Origin: Deinococcus sp. HSC-46F16
GTDB taxonomy: Bacteria > Deinococcota > Deinococci > Deinococcales > Deinococcaceae
DNA: 64,000 nucleotides
Reading direction: 5' to 3'
NCBI RefSeq assembly: GCF_024171495.1
Contig: NZ_JALJZW010000004.1
Location: forward strand, 292,425-356,424
Positions 53,082 through 64,000 of the stretch are shown here, in pieces (positions within the stretch are counted from its first letter, which is position 1; every line of letters begins with the position of its first letter). The position numbers and the translations under genes are program-made. The notes beneath the pieces are model-generated. The model searched no databases. It worked only from the letters and a program-made list of their open reading frames with translations, and was not told the DNA's origin.

Positions 53082-53817
53082 ATGTCGCGTCTCCACCGTC
53101 CCCTCCTGACGGCCCTACTCCTCAGTTGTGGGGCGTCCGGTGGGCTGGCCCTCGGGGGTAGCGGGCCGCCTCCCCCCGCCCGTGTGGAGGTCCGGCCTGG
53201 TGAGGTGCGGGTGCTGCGCGGAGGCGGAGTCGTCCGTTCGTATCCGATTCCTACGGGTCACGAGGCGCGGGCGCTGGTCACAGCTGGACGTGTGGCCGTC
53301 GTTACCCAACCAAAGCAGGGGTGGGATGGGTTTCAGCTCCGGGTGGACGATGTGGCAACGGGCCGCCCCATCGTGCGGCGAACCCAGGTGGGCCGGGCCG
53401 AGCGGCTCTACGTGGTGGGAGACACCCTCTTCGTGGAGTACGCGAGCGCGGTCGCCCAGATTGCCACGCGGACGCTGACTCAGAGCCTGCGCGTGGCCGG
53501 ACGGAGCAGCACCATTGACGGCTGGCGGGTCGCTGAGAACGCCCGCAGCCTGCTGTTCAATTCGCCCAACGGAGCCTACAGTCCCTATGAACCGGTGCGG
53601 CTGAATTATTTCCGCTTCGATGTGGCGACCGGGCAAACGGTCCCTCTCGCCTTCGCCGTTCCCGCCCGCCCCGGCTGCGGCCTGCCCGAAAAGGACGGCA
53701 CGCGCGAGGAGGGCGAGACCTACACCGCCCGCGAGATCGTGGCGACCCGGCACGACCGCTGTGGGGTGTTCGAGGCCCGTTTCGACTGGACGCGGGCTTC
53801 CCCCGCCCGGCCCCTGG

Positions 53818-53834
<17 letters not shown>
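53082..53834 (+). CDS. exported protein, possibly a lipoprotein, with propeller-like strands
   Basis: The 250-residue protein has a signal sequence ending LLLSCG, which could be a lipobox (Cys16). The mature part has repeating strand patterns (VRVLRGGGVVRSYPIPTG, LRVDDVATGRPIV, YFRFDVATGQTVPL) and two late Cys residues. It overlaps the 3' end of the convergent molybdopterin oxidoreductase gene by 17 bases. I do not recognise the family. Confidence 0.72.
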
Positions 53835-55860
<2,026 letters not shown>

Positions 55861-55867
55861 GGGGGCA

Positions 55868-55873
55868 AGTCTA
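55868..55873 (-). promoter_or_regulatory. -10 box of the molybdopterin oxidoreductase gene, leaderless layout
   Basis: TAGACT lies 7 bases before the ATG at 55860. Confidence 0.6.
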
Positions 55874-55886
55874 CGCCCGGCGCGGG

Positions 55887-56939
55887 TCAGGCTTCCGGCC
55901 ACGCCTCCCAATCGCCCATGAACTTCAGGCCGTACTGAAAAAATCCCAGGTCCGGGACCTCGGTGCCGTACTCGTGGGCGCGGCCCGCGGTCAGGCCCAT
56001 GAACCAGATCGCCCGCGCGGTCACGAACAGGGGCAGGGCCTGAAGGTCCGCCGCCCCCAGGGGCCGCACACCCTGATAGGCGGCGAGAAAGGCTCGCCAG
56101 GCTTCCCGTGCTGTCTCAGATGAAGTCCCGCTGTTGGAAAACAGGCTCCACCCGTAGACCGCCAGATCGTAGGCCCGCCAGCCGGGGCCGCCGCAGTCGA
56201 AGTCGAAGAGCCGCACGGTCCCGTCCTCTCCCAGCCGGGCGTTGCCCTCGTGGAGATCGCCGTGACAGGGACCCCACTCCAGTTCCGGGGCGATTGCAGT
56301 TATGGCCGCGTGGGTGCGGTGGGCGGCGGCCTCCAGCTCGGCCCAGACTTCGGGCGCGTCGGCCAGCAGAGGGCGAATCCGGGCCAGGGGCTGGGTCAGC
56401 AGGTGGTCGAGGTCCAGGGTGAAGCGGCCTGCTGCGCAGTAGGCATCGGCCGCCATGTGCAGCCGGGCCGCCGTCTCCCCATACGCCGCCGCGTCTTCCG
56501 GCACCGCCTCCAGCCAGCGGCCCTCCACCCACCCGAACAGGGCGGCGACCCGTGGCCCCTCGGCGGCCTCCAGCACCTCCCAGTACGCCCCGCCGAGCTG
56601 CGGGAGCGGCCCCGAGACGCCGCAGCCTGCCCCCGCCAGATGCCGCAAGAACCCGAGTTCCCACTCCACCTCCCCCGGCGAGCGCCAGCCCGAGCGGTAC
56701 ACGCGCAGCACCGCGCGGTCCCGCCCTGCCAGCCCGGTCACGCGGTAGGTGTCGTTCAGCCCGCGCCGCAGCAGGGTGCAGGTGACGGGGCCAGTGCAGG
56801 CGTACCGCTCCCCCACCCAGGCAGCCAGAGCCTGCGCCGAGAGGGTGGAGTAGGCGGCGCGGCGGGAAAGGGTGTAACGGGGACGGCCATGCCCCCACCC
56901 TGACACGTTCGGAAAGCGGAGCCGACCGCAACCCACCAT
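55887..56939 (-). CDS. aminoglycoside phosphotransferase / homoserine kinase-II-like kinase
   Basis: The protein of up to 350 residues has the APH fold: [13 protein letters not shown] near the N-terminus, the catalytic loop CHGDLHEGN with the active Asp, and [17 protein letters not shown] with the metal-binding Asp. Family members phosphorylate small molecules such as homoserine, choline or thiamine; a resistance role is not implied. The start is uncertain: ATG 56939 and GTG 56906 are both open and neither has a clear ribosome site. It diverges from pnp. Confidence 0.8.
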   Translation of the reverse strand: MVGCGRLRFPNVSGWGHGRPRYTLSRRAAYSTLSAQALAAWVGERYACTGPVTCTLLRRGLNDTYRVTGLAGRDRAVLRVYRSGWRSPGEVEWELGFLRHLAGAGCGVSGPLPQLGGAYWEVLEAAEGPRVAALFGWVEGRWLEAVPEDAAAYGETAARLHMAADAYCAAGRFTLDLDHLLTQPLARIRPLLADAPEVWAELEAAAHRTHAAITAIAPELEWGPCHGDLHEGNARLGEDGTVRLFDFDCGGPGWRAYDLAVYGWSLFSNSGTSSETAREAWRAFLAAYQGVRPLGAADLQALPLFVTARAIWFMGLTAGRAHEYGTEVPDLGFFQYGLKFMGDWEAWPEA

Positions 56940-56964
56940 CCCGTCGCCGTGCGGCGGGGCGGGA

Positions 56965-56970
56965 TAGACT
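56965..56970 (+). promoter_or_regulatory. -10 box of pnp, leaderless layout
   Basis: TAGACT lies 7 bases before the ATG at 56978. Confidence 0.6.
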
Positions 56971-56977
56971 CACCTCC

Positions 56978-59146
<2,169 letters not shown>

Positions 59147-59158
59147 CCCCAGGCAAGA

Positions 59159-59195
59159 GAGGCCGCCTTTCCTTGGGGAGGGGCGGCCTCGTCTT
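59159..59195 (+). terminator. terminator of pnp
   Basis: GAGGCCGCC (59159-59167) pairs perfectly with GGCGGCCTC (59182-59190), followed by GTCTT. Confidence 0.7.
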
Positions 59196-59212
59196 ATCGG
59201 GTGAGCAGGCTT

Positions 59213-59607
59213 TTACTGCCCCGCCAACCCGAGATCCTGCACGGTTCCCGAGTAACCGACCACCGCCGTGATGGTGTTCTTGCCGCGCTGGAACAGATAG
59301 GTCTGGCTGCGGGGCGTCCTCGCGCCTCCTTGACCTTCCTGTACCCGCCCTTCTGGAGACCGGCGAGCACGTAAGCGGTCTGCGCCGCGCCCGTCTTGGC
59401 CTCCAGGGCCTACATCTCGGTCCACTTCACCCCGGGCATCGCCTGCTTGAAGGTGAGGTGCAGCGGGCCGCAGATCGGCGTGAGCTGCCGCGTGTCCTTG
59501 AACAGGCTGTTGGCGACGGTGCCGGGCTTGACCGGGCAGGCCAGGGCCGAGGAAAGGAGCACGGCAGCCACCAGCGAACTCAACCGACCTGGGATGGACT
59601 GGACCAT
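59213..59607 (-). pseudogene. decayed gene for a small secreted protein
   Basis: The reading begins with a signal peptide (LSSLVAAVLLSSALACPVKPG) and continues through CGPLHLTFKQAMPGVKWTEM to a TAG stop at 59410. It resumes in the same frame with ALEAKTGAAQTAYVLAGLQK, then after a +1/-1 shift continues QTYLFQRGKNTITAVVGYSG to a stop at 59213. If the TAG was CAG, one C-to-T change explains it. The intact product would be about 130 residues and exported. No family recognised. Confidence 0.6.
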
Positions 59608-59634
59608 ACGCCAGCATATGGGACCCCACCCCAG

Positions 59635-59877
59635 CTACTCCCGCCCCGTGAACACCGCCAGCGTCGCCGCCGCGAGTGCGCCCACCGCCCCCGTCACCAG
59701 CGGGCCGTCCTGATGGTCCAGAAACGCCTCTACCGTCAGCGCCAGCCCCAGCACGCTCGCCCCCAGGGTCAAGGCCAGCATCCAGCCCAGTGGCAGCGGC
59801 GAGGTGGCCGCCGAGACGCGGGTGCCCCAACCGTAGCCCGCCAGAATCAGGAGTCCCGCGCCCAGCCAGCCCATCAC
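59635..59877 (-). CDS. small membrane protein (80 residues)
   Basis: The protein has two to three hydrophobic segments ([50 protein letters not shown]) and nothing else recognisable. GTG at 59877 lies 6 bases past TATGAT and is chosen on that basis; the ATG directly after it is the alternative. It diverges from the TPR-like gene with only 36 bases between starts. Confidence 0.65.
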   Translation of the reverse strand: MMGWLGAGLLILAGYGWGTRVSAATSPLPLGWMLALTLGASVLGLALTVEAFLDHQDGPLVTGAVGALAAATLAVFTGRE

Positions 59878-59883
59878 GGCCAG

Positions 59884-59906
59884 ATCATACGCCCCGGCGC
59901 TAGAAT
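59884..59906. promoter_or_regulatory. tightly packed divergent leaderless promoters
   Basis: Minus strand TATGAT (59884-59889) serves the GTG at 59877; plus strand TAGAAT (59901-59906) serves the ATG at 59914. Any -35 element of each must lie inside the other's coding region. Confidence 0.6.
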
Positions 59907-59913
59907 CCGGCCC

Positions 59914-60228
59914 ATGCGCCCCGCCTACCTCACCGCCGCCCGACACCTGCAACTGGGGCGCGAATGGGCGGTCGAGGGCGATCAGGAGCAGGCCACCGAG
60001 GCCTACGAGGAAGCGCTGCGGCTGCTGCGGTCCCTGCCCCCCGAGCGCACCCGCGACGTGCTGCTCGCCCACACCCACCTCGCCTACTACCAGACGCTGG
60101 CCCTGCTGGGCGACGAGGCCGGGCCGGAGCACCTGCACCTCGGCGTGAGCTACGCCCGTTCGACCCGCGATCCCCTGGCGCGGGCGATTGCCGAGGAGTG
60201 CCTGAGCGGGCTGGAGGCGGTGTTGTAA
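59914..60228 (+). CDS. small TPR-like helical protein (104 residues)
   Basis: The protein is all-helical, with TPR-like spacing (AARHLQLGREWAVEGDQEQA, then TEAYEEALRLL, and HTHLAYYQTLALLGD). TPRs mediate protein contacts; the partner is unknown. ATG at 59914 lies 7 bases past TAGAAT. A hairpin terminator follows. Confidence 0.7.
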   Translation: MRPAYLTAARHLQLGREWAVEGDQEQATEAYEEALRLLRSLPPERTRDVLLAHTHLAYYQTLALLGDEAGPEHLHLGVSYARSTRDPLARAIAEECLSGLEAVL

Positions 60229-60246
60229 GGGGCGCCGCCAGAGAGA

Positions 60247-60276
60247 AAGCCCCAGCGGTGGCTGGGGCTCTTGCTT
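60247..60276 (+). terminator. hairpin terminator of the TPR-like gene
   Basis: AGCCCCAG (60247-60254) pairs with CTGGGGCT (60261-60268), followed by CTTGCTTT. Confidence 0.6.
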
Positions 60277-60289
60277 TGGTCGAAGAGGC

Positions 60290-60757
60290 TTATACCCCAC
60301 CCGGAAGCTGAAGCTGCGCGGTCGTGCGGTTCTGGGCCTTGTCGTGGGCGCACTGGAACGGCAACTGGCCCAGCGGGGCGCCCCCACCGTTGACCTGAAT
60401 GTTGGCCGGGACGTTCAGGGTCCAGCCGCCGCCCTGGGCAGGCTGAACGCTGTCCACCAGGTCGGCGGGCTCGGGCGCCACCTCGGCGGTCAGCCGCTGC
60501 CCGGCCTGAAGCTGCCCGCTCTGCTGAAGCAGCCCCTGGAGGGAAGCGAGTTGCTCGTCTTCCGCGAGCTGTTCCCGGCAGACTTCGATGAACTGGAATT
60601 TGCTGATCCCGTTCGCCTCGCGGTCACTGTAGTAGGGGTTGGCGCGGATGGTCAGGGCGGTCACGAAGCCCAGCAGCAGCACGCTGAGCGCGATGGCCAC
60701 CCACAGCAGGGTGCGCCCCAGGTTGCCGTTGCGCTTGGAGGAGGTCAGCTCGCTCAT
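60290..60757 (-). CDS. membrane-anchored protein with periplasmic domain
   Basis: The 155-residue protein has one N-terminal transmembrane segment (about residues 16-38, LLWVAIALSVLLLGFVTALT) and an extracytoplasmic domain of about 115 residues with two Cys (in IEVCREQL and PFQCAHDK) that could form a disulfide. ATG at 60757 lies 10 bases past TATGCT. No family recognised. Confidence 0.7.
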   Translation of the reverse strand: MSELTSSKRNGNLGRTLLWVAIALSVLLLGFVTALTIRANPYYSDREANGISKFQFIEVCREQLAEDEQLASLQGLLQQSGQLQAGQRLTAEVAPEPADLVDSVQPAQGGGWTLNVPANIQVNGGGAPLGQLPFQCAHDKAQNRTTAQLQLPGGV

Positions 60758-60767
60758 GTCGGGACGC

Positions 60768-60773
60768 AGCATA
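60768..60773 (-). promoter_or_regulatory. -10 box of the membrane-anchored protein gene
   Basis: TATGCT lies 10 bases before the ATG at 60757, giving at most a few bases of leader. Confidence 0.4.
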
Positions 60774-60807
60774 GCGTGCCCAGGGGGAAACCAGGCCGTC
60801 TGTTCGC

Positions 60808-61296
60808 CTACCAGTCGGCCGCCACCCACGTGACGCCCGCCCGGCCAACCCGCTCCAGGGCCGTCTCCACCCGCTCCCCGGTCACCGGATGCGCCCGCTC
60901 CGGCGCGAGGTCCGCCAGCGGCGCGAGCACGAAGGCCCGGTCCCAGGCGCGGGGGTGCGGCAGCGTGAGTCCCGGCGTCTCCCACACCTCCTCCCCATAC
61001 AGCAGCAGGTCGAGGTCGAGGGTGCGGGCCTCCCAGCGTTCGCGGCGCTCGCGGCCCGCCTCTGCCTCCAGCCCGTGCAGCCCGGCGAGGAGGCCAGGGG
61101 GCCGCAGTTCGGTCTCCAGCCGCAGCACGGCATTGAGGTAGTCGGGTTGCCCAGTCGGCCCTCCCACCGGGGCCGTGCGGTAGAGGGCACTCACCCCGGT
61201 CACGGTGCCCAACCGCGCGAGGGCCTCTCTGGCCCAGCGCAGGGTCACCAGCGGGTCCCCTAAGTTCGCCCCCAGCGCCACATACGCCGCCGTCAT
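60808..61296 (-). CDS. folK: hydroxymethyl-dihydropterin pyrophosphokinase
   Basis: The 162-residue enzyme transfers pyrophosphate from ATP to 6-hydroxymethyl-7,8-dihydropterin. Signatures are YVALGANLGDP at the start, LYRTAPVGGPTGQPDYLNAV and WEARTLDLDLLLYG (HPPK motif), then PHPRAWDRAFVLAPLADLAP. It is the last gene of the irrE-folP-folB-folK operon and its ATG overlaps the folB stop by 4 bases. Confidence 0.95.
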   Translation of the reverse strand: MTAAYVALGANLGDPLVTLRWAREALARLGTVTGVSALYRTAPVGGPTGQPDYLNAVLRLETELRPPGLLAGLHGLEAEAGRERRERWEARTLDLDLLLYGEEVWETPGLTLPHPRAWDRAFVLAPLADLAPERAHPVTGERVETALERVGRAGVTWVAADW

Positions 61297-61652
61297 TCGC
61301 CGGGCCGCAGGGTCAGCTCGGCGTACACGTCGCGGAACACGCCGGGGAGGGGCGCGAAGGGCTTGTGGACCCGCACGGTGACCGCTTCCAGCCGCCCATG
61401 CTCGCGCAGCAGCCGCCGGGCGATGCGGTCGGCCAGCACCTCGATCAAGAGGTGCCGCTCACCCGTGACCTCCTCGCGGATGGAGGCGTAGACGGCAGCG
61501 TAGTTCACGGCCGCCGCGAGGTCGTCGGGAATGCCCGCAAAGGCCCAGTGCAATTCGGCGTCCACCACGAAGCGGGCACCCAGCGCCGCCTCCGACTCGA
61601 AGACGCCGTGCCGGGCGTGAAACTCCAGTCCCTCCAGCACCACGCGGCTCAT
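61293..61652 (-). CDS. folB: dihydroneopterin aldolase
   Basis: The 119-residue enzyme makes 6-hydroxymethyldihydropterin from dihydroneopterin. VLEGLEFHARHGVFESEAALG contains the conserved His and Glu, VNYAAVYASIREEVTGERHLLIEVLAD carries the substrate-binding Tyr and Glu, and VRVHKPFAPLPGVF carries the catalytic Lys. Its ATG overlaps the folP stop and its stop overlaps the folK start, each by 4 bases. Confidence 0.95.
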   Translation of the reverse strand: MSRVVLEGLEFHARHGVFESEAALGARFVVDAELHWAFAGIPDDLAAAVNYAAVYASIREEVTGERHLLIEVLADRIARRLLREHGRLEAVTVRVHKPFAPLPGVFRDVYAELTLRPGE

Positions 61653-62555
61653 GCGGGCGATTGTAGCGGGCCTGTTTCCTGTCTCGGCGTGTCGAGGGCG
61701 GCCTGCACCCGCAGCGCCTGAACATGTTCGGCCACCGCGTGCACCCGCACCATCGCCGCCCCCTGCCGCGCCGCGTGCAGGTGCAGGGCGAGGCTGCCGG
61801 GGTCCCGCTCCGAGGCCACGGGCACGTCCCCGAGGCGCCCGATCATCCCCTTGCGGCTGGCGCCCACCAGCACCGGCCACTCGCCGCCCGTCAGGTCCGG
61901 CAGCGCCCGCAGCAGCGCAAGGTTGTGCTCGACCGTTTTCCCGAAGCCCAGGCCGGGGTCGAGCAGCACGGAGGGCACCCCCGCCGCCCGCACCCGCGCG
62001 GCCTGGGTCCGCAGGTACCTGTGAACCTCGGCCACCACGTCGCCGTAGTGCGGCGCGTGCTGCATGGTGCGCGGCTCGCCCTGCATGTGCATCACGCAGG
62101 CGGCAGCGCCCGCCTCCGCGCACACGGCCACCATCCCGGGGTTGCGCAGGCCCGACACGTCGTTGACGAGGTGCGCCCCCGCCTCCAGCGCTGCCCGCGC
62201 GACCTCGGGCTTGAGGGTGTCCACGCTGAGGAGCACGCCCCCCCCCGCCAGCGCCCGCAGCACCGGGCGCAGCCGGTCGACCTCCACGTCGGCGGGCACC
62301 GGGTCGGCGCCGGGCCGGGTGCTCTCGCCCCCCACGTCGATCATGAAGGCTCCAGCGGCCCGCATCGTGCGGGCATGGGCCAGCGCCGCCTCCAGCCCCG
62401 CGTGGCGCCCCCCGTCGCTGAAGCTGTCGGGCGTGACGTTGAGGATGCCCATGACCGCGCATCCCGTCCAGACCACCTCCCAGCCGTCCGGGGTGCGGAC
62501 GCCGCCCGGCACCGGGAAGCCGAAGGTCAGGCGGTGCTGCCGCTGCGGCCAGGGG

Positions 62556-62563
<8 letters not shown>
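61649..62563 (-). CDS. folP: dihydropteroate synthase
   Basis: The 304-residue TIM-barrel enzyme joins p-aminobenzoate to the pterin and is the target of sulfonamides. Signatures are MGILNVTPDSFSDGG, IDVGGESTRPGA, LVNDVSGLRNP, DPGLGFGKTVEHN and GASRKGMIG. GTG at 62563 has GAGGAGG 3 bases upstream, within the end of irrE, and overlaps that gene by 8 bases. Confidence 0.96.
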
Positions 62564-63416
<853 letters not shown>

Positions 63417-63422
63417 CCCCGC

Positions 63423-63428
63423 AGCTTA
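63423..63428 (-). promoter_or_regulatory. -10 box of irrE-fol operon, leaderless layout
   Basis: TAAGCT lies 6 bases before the GTG at 63416. Confidence 0.55.
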
Positions 63429-63514
63429 CCGTGTGGCGGACTTCAGACCAACAAGAGCGGTCAGCAGAAGAGGTGGCCCGCCCGCAGGCCGCCACCCCAG
63501 CCGACCCAGGACCC

Positions 63515-63769
63515 TCAGCCCCGAGCCTTGAGGGTCTCCACGAGCGCCACGTACTCCGCCTGCGCTTCCTCGGGGTTCATCCCCCCCAGCGCGGCCCAAG
63601 CGTCGTACTTGGCGCCTCCCACGAAGTCGAACCCACCGGGGCGGCTGCCCGTCACGTCGCCCACCGAGCCCTGCTTGTACAGTGCATACAGCTTGAGCAG
63701 GGTGTCATTGCCGGGTTTCTTGGAGAGGGTCTGCACGTCCCGCTGGGCCTGTTCAAACGGCGTGGTCAT
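63515..63769 (-). CDS. acyl-CoA-binding protein (ACBP)
   Basis: The 84-residue protein is a four-helix ACBP: FEQAQRDVQTLSKKPG, LLKLYALYKQGSVGDV with the conserved Tyr-Lys ligand contacts, RPGGFDFVGGAKYDAWAALGGM with the KYDAW motif, and a last helix. It binds long-chain acyl-CoA esters in the cytoplasm. ACBPs are chiefly eukaryotic and occur patchily in bacteria. ATG at 63769 lies 6 bases past TACAAT, and a palindrome covers the promoter. Confidence 0.92.
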   Translation of the reverse strand: MTTPFEQAQRDVQTLSKKPGNDTLLKLYALYKQGSVGDVTGSRPGGFDFVGGAKYDAWAALGGMNPEEAQAEYVALVETLKARG

Positions 63770-63775
63770 GGGGAG

Positions 63776-63806
63776 ATTGTACCGGGTCAAAGTTCCCTGA
63801 CCCGGT
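63776..63806 (-). promoter_or_regulatory. ACBP promoter overlapped by an operator-like palindrome
   Basis: On the minus strand TACAAT (63776-63781) is the -10 box. The perfect palindrome ACCGGGTCA (63781-63789) - 8 bases - TGACCCGGT (63798-63806) starts on the -10 box and fills the space to the -35 position, as expected for a dimeric repressor site. Confidence 0.55.
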
Positions 63807-63811
63807 GATCC

Positions 63812-63847
63812 CAAAAGGCGCGTCCCCCCGGTGGAGCCGGGGGGACG
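63812..63847 (-). terminator. hairpin terminator after the 16S rRNA gene
   Basis: CGTCCCCCCGG (63821-63831) pairs with CCGGGGGGACG (63837-63847), an 11-bp perfect stem. Four bases later, reading leftward, comes CTTTT. It lies about 60 bases after the rRNA 3' end. Confidence 0.65.
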
Positions 63848-63904
63848 AGGTCAGCGTGGATTGGTCTGGCGGTGAGGCCAGGGGGGTGGGAAGAGGAGCG
63901 GAGC

Positions 63905-64000
<96 letters not shown>

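Overview
The window is about 64 kb of high-GC bacterial chromosome. It almost certainly comes from a Deinococcus species. The diagnostic marker is irrE/pprI, the metallopeptidase that controls the Deinococcus radiation response, lying in one operon with folP-folB-folK. Supporting signs are a caa3-type oxidase with fused subunits I and III, an LptD-like protein beside a SpoIID-like protein, and very many genes with a TANNNT -10 box only 5-7 bases before the start codon, the leaderless-mRNA layout known from Deinococcus. The right edge holds the 3' end of a 16S rRNA gene on the minus strand. I see no prophage, integrase, transposase, CRISPR array or secondary-metabolite cluster.

Layout. 1-5.3 kb: alpha/beta hydrolase fragment, speA, tRNA-Asp, asparaginase, a secreted protein and a decayed DUF6624 gene. 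5.3-13.7 kb: S9 peptidase, serine hydrolase, and an envelope block (lipoprotein, LptD-like, SpoIID-like). 13.8-19.7 kb: FAD oxidoreductase, ilvA with an unusual leader, a propeller protein with an M23 peptidase, an enoyl-CoA hydratase-family enzyme and ruvX. 19.7-23.2 kb: a 517-base noncoding stretch with a near-perfect promoter driving a 970-residue lipoprotein. 23.2-32.8 kb: acyl-CoA synthetase, esterase, C39-like peptidase, a four-gene type IV pilus/pseudopilin operon, a zinc-ribbon/HEPN-like protein, epoxide hydrolase and ferredoxin. 32.8-36.7 kb: a MITE-like hairpin element and the operon pfkB-family kinase, mltG, small protein, DUF421 protein. 36.7-43.4 kb: gatB, a secreted beta-helix-like protein, an acetyltransferase, a protein made of six 22-residue repeats, a MoxR-type ATPase, a diguanylate cyclase and panB. 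43.4-51.6 kb: respiratory block (DUF420, ctaA-ctaB, coxB, coxA/C fusion, SCO). 51.6-56.9 kb: ruvB, a cysteine-less ArsC-like protein, a propeller protein, a molybdopterin oxidoreductase and a phosphotransferase. 56.9-64 kb: pnp, a decayed secreted gene, small proteins, irrE-folP-folB-folK, an acyl-CoA-binding protein and the 16S rRNA end.

How the genes fit together. The oxidase block is a complete set: heme A synthesis (ctaA, ctaB), copper delivery (SCO) and the structural subunits. irrE sits at the head of a folate operon with overlapping genes, so the stress protease and folate enzymes share a transcript. Several envelope genes (M23, MltG, SpoIID-like, LptD-like, C39-like) fit a thick-walled diderm. 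Noncoding signals of most interest are the leaderless start codons, a leaderless 12-codon leader peptide with competing hairpins before ilvA, an operator-like palindrome over the acyl-CoA-binding protein promoter, and several dispersed inverted repeats. All functions are read from sequence motifs and family knowledge; no database search was possible.
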